Assembly: GCA_020633465.1 (NCBI GenBank)
Contig: JACKDN010000023.1
Coordinates: 1-64,000, forward strand
Length of the DNA: 64,000 nt
Origin: Myxococcales bacterium
GTDB lineage: Bacteria; Myxococcota_A; Bradymonadia; UBA7976; UBA1532
Direction of reading: 5' to 3'
The position numbers and the translations under genes are program-made. The notes beneath the pieces are model-generated. The model was given only the letters and a program-made list of their open reading frames with translations. It was not told the DNA's origin and did not search any database. This document shows, piece after piece, positions 24,004 to 33,818 of this stretch (positions are counted from its first letter, which is position 1; every line of letters starts with the position of its first letter).

Positions 24004-24616
24004 CGCCGCCGGTCGCGCCCACCCCCAGCAAGCGGGTCGTGCGCTTCCACAAGTGCTCGAGCCCCTCACCGCTGGTGGCCGACCAGCCCACCACCTGCCG
24101 CGCCGACAACCCCAGCCCCCGCGCCACCTGCGCCAGCGCGGGTTGGCGCTTGCTGGGCGACAGCTTGTCGATCTTGGTCACCACCGGCACCACCGCGATG
24201 CCGTGGTGGCTGCACCAGCCGATGAGGTTCTGCTCCCAGTCGCCCGGCTCCCGCCGCGCGTCCACCAGCAGCAGAAGGCCGCGCAGCGCCTCGCGCTCGG
24301 CCAGGTAGGTCTCGATCATCGGCCCCCACTGCCGCCGCACCTCGAGCGGCACCTTGGCGTAGCCGTAGCCGGGCAGGTCGCACAGCGCGAAGGCCTCGTT
24401 GACGACGAAGAAGTTCAACAGCTGCGTCCGGCCGGGCGTGCTGCTGACCTTGGCCAAGCGCTTCCGGTTGACCAACCCGTTGATCAGGCTCGACTTTCCG
24501 ACATTCGAGCGCCCCGCGATGGCGACCTCGGGCAGCCCCTCCAGATCGGGGAAGTCCTTGGGGTGCACCGCGCTCTTCACGAAGCGGACGCTGCGCACGT
24601 GGGGGTTCTCGGCCAT
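23993..24616 (-). CDS. engB: Ribosome-biogenesis GTPase EngB/YsxC (YihA)
   Basis: 207 residues, typical length. It is a GTPase needed for late 50S subunit assembly. G motifs in order: G1 GRSNVGKSS (about residues 35-43), G2 with conserved T-P-G-R-T-Q, G3 DLPGYGYA, G4 TKID, G5 near SATSGEG. The N-terminal SVRFVKSAVHPKDFPD is characteristic. The gene is the fourth of a minus-strand run (cytochrome, ResB-like, membrane protein, engB, rimI), starting 38 nt after the membrane protein stop. Confidence 0.95.
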   Translation of the reverse strand: MAENPHVRSVRFVKSAVHPKDFPDLEGLPEVAIAGRSNVGKSSLINGLVNRKRLAKVSSTPGRTQLLNFFVVNEAFALCDLPGYGYAKVPLEVRRQWGPMIETYLAEREALRGLLLLVDARREPGDWEQNLIGWCSHHGIAVVPVVTKIDKLSPSKRQPALAQVARGLGLSARQVVGWSATSGEGLEHLWKRTTRLLGVGATGGDAG

Positions 24617-24654
24617 GGGTCAGTCCTCGTGGGCGCAAAAAGAGAGGGGCGCGC

Positions 24655-25497
24655 TCACCCCAGCGACCAGGCCAGCGCGGCCAAGGCGGCGGCCAGGCCC
24701 GTCGCGGTGCCCGCGTGCAGGGGCTCGTCGCGCTGGAAGAAGGCGCCGGCGAGCAGCACGGCCGCGCCCCACAGGGCGCCCTCGACCGGGCGCCAGGGCA
24801 GCCCGCCGACCGCGATCAGCTGCCAGACGACGGCCAGCGCGGCCACCAGCGCGGCGCCGCCGGCCACGGCGGAGCCCGACGCGCGCGCCGGCGCCGGTCG
24901 CCACGCGCTGACCGCCACCAGCAGCCCCGCGACCGCCGCCACGCCCAGCGCGGGCAGGCCGGGCACGTCGTAGGTCCAGGCCTCGGCCGGCACGCTGAAG
25001 GCCTTCACGTAGCCCAGATCGAAGCCTTCGAGGAAAGCGCGCACGCCCGCCTCGCCCGCCCCGTGCCCACCTGCGCTACCGAAGACGGCCAGCGCCCCGA
25101 CGCCGCCGACGCCCGCGGCCACCGCGCCGGTGCGCGCGCGGCCGACGAGCACCATCACGCCCCCGGCCACGCCCAGGGCCAGCAGCGCGGCCAGCGCGGC
25201 CTCGCTGCCCGGCACGGCCGACCGCAGCGGCACCCGGCGCATCTGCCGCCGCGCGCCCTCGCGCTGCACCTCGGCGACCACGCTCACCGGCACGCCCGCC
25301 GCGTCCCGCGCGACCGCGTACACCGGACCCCCGACCTCGCCCTGCGGCTCGGCGATGACCCAGACGCCCAACGCCACGATGCCCATGAGCCACGCGGCGC
25401 CCGCCTGCCAGGCCCGTCGGGCCAGCGCGTCCGACCCCAGGAGCCCCGCGGCCAGCGCCACGGTCGCGGTCACCGCCACCAGCGCGATCGGCGTCAC
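24655..25497 (-). CDS. Polytopic membrane protein downstream of the ResB-like gene
   Basis: 280 residues with about eight hydrophobic segments and one hydrophilic loop of about 60 residues between helices 2 and 3. GTG 25497 overlaps the ResB-like stop (GTGA), implying translational coupling. Position suggests the CcsA/ResC partner of a System II cytochrome c maturation pair, but the tryptophan-rich WGxxWxWD signature and conserved histidines of CcsA were not found. It is therefore reported only as an unknown integral membrane protein. No signal-peptide cleavage site is evident. Confidence 0.7.
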   Translation of the reverse strand: MTPIALVAVTATVALAAGLLGSDALARRAWQAGAAWLMGIVALGVWVIAEPQGEVGGPVYAVARDAAGVPVSVVAEVQREGARRQMRRVPLRSAVPGSEAALAALLALGVAGGVMVLVGRARTGAVAAGVGGVGALAVFGSAGGHGAGEAGVRAFLEGFDLGYVKAFSVPAEAWTYDVPGLPALGVAAVAGLLVAVSAWRPAPARASGSAVAGGAALVAALAVVWQLIAVGGLPWRPVEGALWGAAVLLAGAFFQRDEPLHAGTATGLAAALAALAWSLG

Positions 25498-26423
25498 GAG
25501 GCCCTCCGCGCGAAACCGAAGCCCAGCCCGGCCACCATCAACCCCCAGCCCAGCAGCGCCAGCGTGGGCGCCCCTTGCCGCCGCACCGACAGGCGCAGCC
25601 GCGGCTCGCTCTCGACGCCCAGAAGCTCGATGGCCCACTTGCCCTGCCCCACCCGGGCGTCCAGATCGGGGGAGCCGGCGAAGATCCACGCCACGCGCGC
25701 CGCGTCGCCCTCGGTCACCTGCACCTGGGCCGCCTGACCGAGGGCGCCGCCGAAGTCGGGCGACAGGCGCAGCACCGCCACCTGCGAGCCGTCGGGCAGC
25801 GCGGCCGCGCTGCCCTCGCGCACCGCCAGCTCGACGGCGTCGCCGACCTGATCGCCGCGCGGCGCGGCCCGCAGCCGCGCCCAGCTGGGCGTGTCGCCCG
25901 GCTCGAGGCCGAGCACCGACACCGCCCACGGCCCGAGGGTCGCCTCGGCGCCCCCCTCGAGCGGCACCCGCGCGGTGCCCCGCTCGAAGCTGCCGAGACC
26001 GAGCCGCAGATCCACCGCGCCCGACTGCATCTGCGCGGTCAGCTGCCCCTCGAGGTGCGCCTCGACGGGCTGGCCCGCGAGCTGAACGGTGTAGGACTCG
26101 GTCACCGGACCCTGCGATCCGAGCTCGGCCACGCCGGCCTGACCGCCGGTGGCCCCAGCCGCCAGCGCCAGGCCCAGCCCCACGGCCCACAGCGCCGCCG
26201 GCCGCCAGTCGCGCCCGGCGAGGCCGCGCGCCAGCACCGCGAAGGGCAGCAGCGCCATCGGCGCCTGCATCATCAGCCCGTTCATCGGGTGCAGCCCCGG
26301 CTCGGTCACCAGGCCGGCCAGGGCCGCGGCCCCGACCCAGCCGAGCAGCGCCCAGGTGGTGGTCGGGTGGGCCAGCACCCGCAGGGTGGCGGCGAAGGGC
26401 CCGCGCGGGGGGGGCAAGGGCAT
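25494..26423 (-). CDS. ResB-like membrane protein (possible cytochrome c maturation factor)
   Basis: 309 residues. ATG 26423 shares one base with the cytochrome stop (TGATG). Layout: cytoplasmic N-terminus, helix about 22-40, helices near 50-68 and 75-92, then a periplasmic domain of about 190 residues with a VLRLSPDFGG-type block, and a final helix (about 283-302). This layout, and the recurring pattern in the large periplasmic domain, match ResB/Ccs1 proteins, which pass heme and reduced apocytochrome to CcsA. The link to the adjacent tetraheme cytochrome supports the call. Similarity is moderate and no active-site residue can be assigned. Confidence 0.62.
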   Translation of the reverse strand: MPLPPPRGPFAATLRVLAHPTTTWALLGWVGAAALAGLVTEPGLHPMNGLMMQAPMALLPFAVLARGLAGRDWRPAALWAVGLGLALAAGATGGQAGVAELGSQGPVTESYTVQLAGQPVEAHLEGQLTAQMQSGAVDLRLGLGSFERGTARVPLEGGAEATLGPWAVSVLGLEPGDTPSWARLRAAPRGDQVGDAVELAVREGSAAALPDGSQVAVLRLSPDFGGALGQAAQVQVTEGDAARVAWIFAGSPDLDARVGQGKWAIELLGVESEPRLRLSVRRQGAPTLALLGWGLMVAGLGFGFARRAS

Positions 26424-26899
26424 CAACGATCTCCGGAGCCGTGGCGCACCGCGGGCAGCGCGGCGGCGTGATCGAAGGGCTGCACCGACGGGGTATCGGC
26501 CGTGTGGCAGGCGGCGCAGGTGGCCGGCTCGCCGCCGCGCTGCAGACCGATGGCGCGGGCCAGCTCGACGTCGCGCATGATGAACTCGGGCCAGTAGTGG
26601 CGCCCCGGCCCGTGGCACGATTCGCACTGCACGCCCTCGAGGCCGTCGGCCACCGAGGTCGAGTGGCAACCCGCGCAGCGCGGATCGCGCCGCTCGCTGG
26701 GCGACAGCACCTCGTGGGCGCGCGCGTGCGGCGTCTGGCGCCACTGCGCGTAGGCGTCGGCGTGGCAGGTCTTGCAGCGCTGGGCGCCGATGTACTCCGA
26801 GCGCCCGGCAGCCCCGACGCTCGACGGACGCAGCGCGACGACGGCCGCCACGCCGGCGATCCCCAAAGCGCACCCCAACCACGGCAGCACCCGACGCAT
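26423..26899 (-). CDS. Tetraheme c-type cytochrome (cytochrome c554-like)
   Basis: 158 residues from ATG 26899. An N-terminal signal or anchor helix (about 5-24) is followed by four CxxCH heme sites: C42KTCH46, C75AGCH79, C92ESCH96 and C128AACH132. The pattern IGAQRCKTCH-x6-W-x-TPHA...CAGCH...GVQCESCHGPG matches the multiheme cytochrome c554 / NapC-family carrier group. A periplasmic electron carrier is inferred; donor and acceptor are unknown. It is the first gene of a coupled operon. The ATG lies 8 nt after a TATACC box. The alternative upstream TTG/ATG (26917) would overlap the promoter. Confidence 0.88.
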   Translation of the reverse strand: MRRVLPWLGCALGIAGVAAVVALRPSSVGAAGRSEYIGAQRCKTCHADAYAQWRQTPHARAHEVLSPSERRDPRCAGCHSTSVADGLEGVQCESCHGPGRHYWPEFIMRDVELARAIGLQRGGEPATCAACHTADTPSVQPFDHAAALPAVRHGSGDR

Positions 26900-26907
26900 C
26901 GCGAGCG

Positions 26908-26913
26908 GGTATA
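26908..26913 (-). promoter_or_regulatory. TATACC -10-like box of the cytochrome operon
   Basis: TGC-TATACC lies 8 nt upstream of ATG 26899 on the minus strand; the TGC gives an extended -10 look. A leaderless or near-leaderless transcript is predicted. Confidence 0.5.
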
Positions 26914-26949
26914 GCAAAGGCGGCCGCCGGGGGGAACGGGGTGGCGGTT

Positions 26950-26968
26950 GGGGTGGGGTGTGGGTGGG
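26950..26968 (+). promoter_or_regulatory. G-quadruplex-forming motif in the coaE/cytochrome intergenic region
   Basis: Four G-runs (4, 4, 3 and 3 bases) are separated by loops T, TGT and T on the plus strand, the textbook pattern for a stable intramolecular quadruplex. It lies between the divergent coaE and cytochrome starts, about 80 bp from the coaE ATG and about 50 bp from the cytochrome ATG. Confidence 0.7.
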
Positions 26969-26978
26969 TGCCCGGCAG

Positions 26979-27002
26979 GGTCGAGGTCAAGGTCAAGGTC
27001 GA
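26979..27002 (+). repeat. Four tandem GGTC[AG]A hexamers upstream of coaE
   Basis: Units GGTCGA, GGTCAA, GGTCAA and GGTCGA lie head to tail, ending about 36 nt before the coaE -10-like box. The spacing is compatible with an activator or repressor site array, but no known regulator can be named. Confidence 0.6.
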
Positions 27003-27037
27003 GGGCGGGGGGCGTGGTCACCGCGCGCCGGATGGTC

Positions 27038-27043
27038 TATCGT
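27038..27043 (+). promoter_or_regulatory. TATCGT -10-like box before coaE
   Basis: TATCGT ends 7 nt before ATG 27051. No ribosome-binding site precedes the ATG, consistent with a leaderless start. Confidence 0.4.
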
Positions 27044-27050
27044 CGCCGCC

Positions 27051-27650
27051 ATGCTCATCGGACTCACCGGCGGCATCGCCTGCGGCAAGAGCACGGTGGC
27101 GGACGCGCTCCGGGCGCGGGGCGCCGTGATCGTGGACGCCGATCAAGTGGCGCGGGACGTCGTGGCGCCCGGGACGCCGGGGCTGGCGGCGGTCGTCGAG
27201 GCCTTCGGCGAGGGCGTGCTCGACGCCGACGGGCGGCTCGACCGCTCGGCGCTCGGCGCGCGCGTCTTCGGCGACGAGGGGGCGCGACGTCGCCTCGAGG
27301 GCATCCTGCACCCGCTCATCGCGCAGGAGAGCATGGTGCAGCTGCAGGCCGCGGCGGCCGACGGCCCGCCGCTGGTCGTCTACGACGCGGCGCTGCTGGT
27401 CGAGAGCGGCCGCGCGGACCTGTTCCGCCCGCTGGTGGTGGTCAGCGCGCCCGAGGCCGTCCAGCGTGAGCGGCTGATGGCGCGCGACGGCCTCGACCGG
27501 GCCGCCGCCGAGGCGCGCATCGCCGCGCAGATGCCGGTGGCCGACAAGGCCGCCGTCGCCGATCACGTCATCGACAACGGCGGCGACCTCGCCGCCACCG
27601 CGGCCCAGATCGACGCGCTCTGGGCCCGCCTCGTGGAAGGTGCGCCGTGA
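27051..27650 (+). CDS. coaE: Dephospho-CoA kinase
   Basis: 199 residues. It phosphorylates the 3'-OH of dephospho-CoA in the last step of CoA synthesis. The N-terminus MLIGLTGGIACGKST holds the P-loop. The conserved VDADQVARDVV with catalytic Asp, and HPLI-x-Q and VVYDAALLVESG blocks follow, then a lid with QRERLMARDG. The stop overlaps the following SDR gene's GTG by 4 nt. Upstream lie a G-quadruplex motif and hexamer repeats. Confidence 0.95.
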   Translation: MLIGLTGGIACGKSTVADALRARGAVIVDADQVARDVVAPGTPGLAAVVEAFGEGVLDADGRLDRSALGARVFGDEGARRRLEGILHPLIAQESMVQLQAAAADGPPLVVYDAALLVESGRADLFRPLVVVSAPEAVQRERLMARDGLDRAAAEARIAAQMPVADKAAVADHVIDNGGDLAATAAQIDALWARLVEGAP

Positions 27651-28738
27651 CCGACCGCCCCGAGACCGCCTTCGTCACCGGCTTCCCCCGCTTGCTGGCC
27701 CGCGGCGTCGTGCAGCGCTGTCTGAACCGCGGCAAGAAGAACCGCGCGTGGATGTTCGTGGACACCGCGCACCTCGAGGCCGCCGAGGCCTTCGTCGCCG
27801 AGCTGCCCGCGAAGCAGCGGCCCCGCGTGCGCCTGTTCCACGGCCACCTGACCGACGTGGATCTGGGCCTGCCCGGCGCCGAGGTGACCGAGCTGCTCGA
27901 CCAGGTCACGCTCGTGTTCCACGCGGCCCACGAGGACGAGGGCGCGCCCCGCAGCCTGCCGCGCACCAACGTGCGCCGCCTGCACGCCATCCTCGACCTG
28001 GCGCGCGACATGAAACGCCTGCGCCGCGTCGCGGTCTTCTCGACCGCCTTCGTCAGCGGCGACCGCAGCGGCGTCATCCACGAGGAGGATCTCGACCGCG
28101 GTCAGCGCCTGCGCACGCCCTTCGAGCGCAGCATGTTCGCCGTCGAGCAGCTGGCCCGCCTGGCGATGCCGCGCCTGCCGATCACGGTGCTGCGCCCCGC
28201 CGCCACCATCGGCCACTCGCGCACCGGCGAGTCCCTGGGCCTGACCGACGGCCCCAACTACCTGGTCAGCCTCATGATCCGGCTGCCCGCCGAGGTGCCC
28301 TTCCTGCTGCCCGGCTCGGGCGTCGTGCCCTTCAACATCGTGCCCATCGACTACGTGGTGCAGGCCGCCTGGGAGCTGGCCACCCGGCCCGAGTCGGCCG
28401 GCCGCACCTTCCACCTGACCGATCCCAACCCGGTCAGCACGCGCCAGGCCTTCGATCTCTTGAGCCACCTGGTGAACCGCTCGGCCCCCTTCGCCGGTGG
28501 CTTCGCCTCGCGCATGCTGCGGCAGGCGGCGCGCCTGGGCCGCCTGGACCGCCTCGCGCCCCAGTCGGTGGCCCTGCTCGAGGATCTCACCACCAACGTC
28601 ACCTACAGCTGCGCCGGCACCCTGGAGCTGCTGGCCGACACCGACGTCGCGTGCCCGCCCTTCGAGGTCTACGCCGACGCCCTGGTCGCGTGGATGGCGG
28701 CCTACGAACGCGCCGCACGGCAGGAAGCCGCCAGCTGA
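27647..28738 (+). CDS. Degenerate SDR-like protein (extended NAD-binding fold)
   Basis: 363 residues, GTG start overlapping coaE. The fold is that of extended SDRs of the fatty-acyl-CoA-reductase/thioester-reductase type (NAD-binding_4-like): N-terminal V-T-G-F-P, an early V-FHAA strand, FSTAFVSG, LRPATIG-like segment, and P-I-DYVVQA at the substrate half. However, the TGxxGxxG loop reads TGFPRLLA (G to R15 and A18), and the catalytic Y-x3-K reads F159-ERS-M163; only the Ser (about 132) is kept. So nucleotide binding and hydride transfer are doubtful. It may be a structural or regulatory pseudoenzyme. Coupling to coaE suggests a CoA-related role, by position only. Confidence 0.75.
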   Translation: MTDRPETAFVTGFPRLLARGVVQRCLNRGKKNRAWMFVDTAHLEAAEAFVAELPAKQRPRVRLFHGHLTDVDLGLPGAEVTELLDQVTLVFHAAHEDEGAPRSLPRTNVRRLHAILDLARDMKRLRRVAVFSTAFVSGDRSGVIHEEDLDRGQRLRTPFERSMFAVEQLARLAMPRLPITVLRPAATIGHSRTGESLGLTDGPNYLVSLMIRLPAEVPFLLPGSGVVPFNIVPIDYVVQAAWELATRPESAGRTFHLTDPNPVSTRQAFDLLSHLVNRSAPFAGGFASRMLRQAARLGRLDRLAPQSVALLEDLTTNVTYSCAGTLELLADTDVACPPFEVYADALVAWMAAYERAARQEAAS

Positions 28739-28754
28739 CCGACGGCGCCGACCC

Positions 28755-30322
28755 TCAGCCCACGACGCCGTGCTCGACCAGCCGCGCCAGGATGCGCGTG
28801 GCCTCGAGCACGGGCATGCCCGAGATCTCGATGATGTCCTCGTAGCTGGTCATGCCGTCGACCTGGCTCAGCAGGAAGCCGGCCCGGTGATCGAGCGACT
28901 GCCACATCACCTCTTGCGGTCTGAGCTTCACCCGGGGCTGGCGCTGCATGTTGCCCAGCCGCGACCGGTACATCGCCAGGAGCCGCGTGGTGTTCTCCTC
29001 GAGGTAGCGCCGCGCCTCGACGTGGTTCGGATCGCCCGCCAGCACCTGCTCGACCAGCTCGAGCGAGCCGCTGAAGTCGCCGGCCTGCTGCTTGCGCCGC
29101 GCCTCGCGCATCAGGCCGTCCAGGTCGGTTCCGGGCGGCGGCGCCTTGATCAGCTGGCGCGGCGGGGACGACGACGCCGCGTCCGAGTCGCCGCCTTCGA
29201 TCGCGTCCAGATCGGCCAGGCCGGCGCGCAGCAACGCCTCGACGTCGTTCGCCGCCGGCGCACCCGGGGGCACCGGCGCCGACGACCGGCCGGTGATCTT
29301 GGCGCCGCGCAGGGGCGCCTTCGGGGCCACCGCGGCCGGCGGGGGCGACGACGGGGCGGCCAGCGGCGGCGGGCTGACCACGGCCGCCGCCGGCGTGTGC
29401 GGCGCGGCCGGAGGCACGTCCTCGCCCAAGCCGGCCGACAGCATCGCCTCGAGATCGGCGTCGTCGTCGGGCGCCGCGATGGGCACCTCGGGCGCCAGGG
29501 GCGCGCCGCCGCCCTCTTCCCAGGCCCGGAAGTCCTGGTCGAGCAGCATCTCGATGCTCTCTTCGCTCATGTCGGCCATGTCGCGCGACTCGACCGCGGC
29601 GGGCTGCGGCGCGGGCGTCGCCAGGGCGGCGCGCGGCGGCGGCGGCGGCCCGGGGCGCGCCGACGGTAGGCCCCCGGTGCGGCGCCGGCTGCGCGGATCG
29701 CCGGGCAGGATCTCCTGGCTGATCGATCCATGATCCGCGTTGCCCGGCGGCTGGTACGGCGCGGCGAAGTGCGCGGCCGGCAGGTCGAGCGGATCGACGT
29801 CCGGCATGCGCTCGGCGCTCTCCCCCGGCCCCAGCTGAGCCGAGGCCAGATCGGCGCTGCCCGGGGCGCCCCACGCTTCGGCCTCGCGGCCGGGCGACGG
29901 CGACAGGCTGCCCGGCTGCAGGTCCGCGAAGAAGTCCTCGTTGGTCGAGACCTCGGGCACGGCCGCCGAACGCTCGGGCACCTCCGAGCCGTCCGTCTCG
30001 AGGATCTCCGACCAGTCGAGCTCCTCGATGCTCTCTTCGGGTGGGGGCGGCGGCGGCATCGCCGGCCCCGAGCGCGGCGGCGGCGTCGGCTGCTTCGGCG
30101 GCGGGGGCGGCGCCTGCGGGTTGTGATGCTCGATGAAGGCGTCGACGCCGATCTGGAAGTTGTCCTCGATGAAGCGCAGATACTCGGCCGCGATCTCGTT
30201 GTCCGGATCGAGCTGCAGCACCTGCTTCCAGCAGGACAACGCCTCGTAGAGCTTGCCTTCCTCGTAGAGGCTGGCGCCCTTCTCGAGAAGCTCCTGGGCC
30301 CGCGTATCGGGACCGGTCGTCA

Positions 30323-30323
<1 letters not shown>
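28755..30323 (-). CDS. TPR/Pro-rich protein with C-terminal winged-helix-like module
   Basis: 522 residues. ATG 30323 shares one base with the dnaK stop (TGATG). The N-terminus (about 1-55) holds a TPR pair (LLEKGASLYEEGKL...A-x-CWKQVLQLDPDN). The middle is Pro/Ala/Glu low-complexity and probably disordered. A second TPR-like stretch (about 405-445) precedes a C-terminal module (477-521), L-D-x-R-x2-F-L...DG...SG...L-x-RL-x-E-x-G, that aligns without gaps with the N-terminus of the J-domain protein. It is the last gene of the Hsp70 operon and probably a co-chaperone or client adaptor. No transmembrane segment is seen. Confidence 0.78.
28761..28895 (-). other. Shared 45-residue module, copy in the TPR protein
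   Basis: Residues 477-521 of the TPR protein. Matched gaplessly to residues 25-69 of the J-domain protein with about 14 identities in 45, including D-G at position 13-14, S-G at 25-26 and R-L at 38-39. The pattern is like a small HTH/winged-helix unit. Confidence 0.65.
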
Positions 30324-32140
<1,817 letters not shown>

Positions 32141-32155
32141 CGGTTCCCGTCTCCC

Positions 32156-33598
32156 TTACATGCGCTTGGCGGCCCGGAGGGCCTTTTTGGCTTCGTCGTT
32201 CTTCGGGTCGAGCTGCAGCGCCTTCTCGAGCACGGCGACCGCCTTCCGCGGAAGATTGACCTCCGCATAGATTCGCCCCAGAAGCAACAGATAGTCCACA
32301 TTCTGCGGGTCGGCGTCGCTGGCCATGCGGGCCAGGCGGGCGGCGGTGTGGGGGTCCTCGCCGAAGGTGATCATCACCTCGGCCACGTGCGCGCAGTAGT
32401 CCGGGCGCGGGTAGATCTCGACCGCCTCGAGGTAGGACTGGATGGCCTCCGGGGTGCGGCCGATCGACTCCTCCATGTACCCGCGCTTCCAGGCCATCTC
32501 GGCGCGCACCTGCGCCGCCTTCTCGGCCACGCGCTCGTAGGCCTGCTGGTAGGTCTCGTTCTTGGGATCATAGGTCATGGCCAGCTGCAGCGAGCTGGCG
32601 GCGGCCAGGAACTTCTCGTCCTGGTACTGCTTCATGCCCTGCTCGTAGAAGCGCTCGGCCTTCTGCAGGCGCTCGGCCACCGGGTTGCTGGCGCCGGTGG
32701 CGCGCCGCTGCTTCGTGTTCGCCATCAGGCGATCGCGCAGCTCCTCCTTGCGGCGCGCCGCGTTGCGCAGCTTCTGCGCCCGCAGGATCTTCTCGCGCGC
32801 CTCGCGATCCCGCTCGAGCAGGTTGCGGTAGGCCTCGTTGCGGGCCTGCACCGCGTAGGCGTAGCGGGTGCGCAGGGGCTCGTCGGTGGCCAGCGCGTCG
32901 TGCACGTCGGTGCCGTGCTTGAAGATCTTCTCGAGGCGCGCCCGGAAGGGCCCGACCTCCTTGCGGAAGAAGGTGTCGGGGTGGAACTTCCGGCTGAACA
33001 GGAAGTAGGCCTTCTTCAGGGCCTTGCGATCGTCCGTCGGGTCGATGCCGAAGAACTCGAAGTGGTCCAGCTCGCCCAGGGTGGACGACAGGAAGACGAT
33101 CTCGCGCTTCTGATCGATCGACAGGTCGCAGCGGGCCAGCAGCTCGTGCCGATCGAAGCTGAACGTGCCGTAGCGCCCCCGCCCCGGCTCGGCGTAGGGC
33201 CGCCCGGGCACGTGCCCGATGGGCCCGCGCGACTCGAGCCACGCCGCGATCTGGGGCTCGACGCCGTGGAAGGGAGGCAGATCCGGCCGGTGATCGTCGT
33301 TGGCCAGGCGCGGCTTGGGCGTGCGGCGCGTGCCCAGCCGGGGCCGGCTCTGGGCGATCAGGCGGCGCGCCCCGTCGGCGGGCTCGATCGCGATCAGGCC
33401 CGTCTCGAGCAGCCGCTCGAGGGCCTGCAGCGTGTCGGCCTGCTCGAAGCCGCTCATCGCGCACAGCTCGGCGATGTTGACGACGCCGTCGATGCGCGTG
33501 AGGACGAACGCCTCGCGGTTGTCGAGGTCGACCGCCGTCACATCCGCATCGAAGTTGCGCTGTGGGCGGTCCTCCCACGCGCCGAGTGAGTCACTCAC
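32156..33598 (-). CDS. J-domain/TPR protein
   Basis: 480 residues from GTG 33598; a TTG 12 codons upstream is less likely. Layout: winged-helix-like module (25-69), linker, a J domain (about 177-240) with DHFEFFGI and the HPD motif at 206-208, a charged Arg-rich helix (about 250-310), and several TPRs (about 315-480, e.g. AERFYEQGMKQYQDEKF). The J domain would stimulate the DnaK encoded 15 nt downstream; the TPRs could bind clients or the Hsp70 tail. First gene of the operon. No zinc-finger region, so it is a class C J-protein. Confidence 0.85.
   Translation of the reverse strand: MSDSLGAWEDRPQRNFDADVTAVDLDNREAFVLTRIDGVVNIAELCAMSGFEQADTLQALERLLETGLIAIEPADGARRLIAQSRPRLGTRRTPKPRLANDDHRPDLPPFHGVEPQIAAWLESRGPIGHVPGRPYAEPGRGRYGTFSFDRHELLARCDLSIDQKREIVFLSSTLGELDHFEFFGIDPTDDRKALKKAYFLFSRKFHPDTFFRKEVGPFRARLEKIFKHGTDVHDALATDEPLRTRYAYAVQARNEAYRNLLERDREAREKILRAQKLRNAARRKEELRDRLMANTKQRRATGASNPVAERLQKAERFYEQGMKQYQDEKFLAAASSLQLAMTYDPKNETYQQAYERVAEKAAQVRAEMAWKRGYMEESIGRTPEAIQSYLEAVEIYPRPDYCAHVAEVMITFGEDPHTAARLARMASDADPQNVDYLLLLGRIYAEVNLPRKAVAVLEKALQLDPKNDEAKKALRAAKRM
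33392..33526 (-). other. Shared 45-residue module, copy in the J-domain protein
   Basis: Residues 25-69 of the J-domain protein, matching the C-terminal module of the TPR protein at the other end of the operon. Confidence 0.65.
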
Positions 33599-33720
33599 CC
33601 CCTGCTCCCACCAGTCGGCGAGGCGCCCCCCCAAGGGACCCCACCGTGGCCGAGGATCTCGGCCCTCTCGAAACGATCAAAGCGTACGGGCCGCCCTGAC
33701 TGTTTAACGTGTGCCCGGTC

Positions 33721-33746
33721 CGGCCGCAATAGCGGCCCCGCGGCCG
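33721..33746. promoter_or_regulatory. Nested inverted repeats in the divergent intergenic region
   Basis: GGCCGC-AATA-GCGGCC (33722-33737) is a perfect hairpin with a 4-nt loop. CGGCCGC (33721-33727) also pairs with GCGGCCG at 33740-33746. It lies between the Hsp70 operon start and the membrane protein gene, so it could be an operator for either or both. No consensus promoter is convincing in this 220-bp gap. Confidence 0.4.
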
Positions 33747-33818
33747 GGTTGTCTCGACGAGGCCATTTGTCTAAAGTCCCCCCCTTCCTCACGCCCCCTC
33801 CGGAGCACGGGACGGCCT

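Noticed and set aside
24655..25497. CcsA/ResC assignment for the membrane protein
   Set aside because: Position fits, but the WGxxWxWD motif and conserved histidines were not seen.
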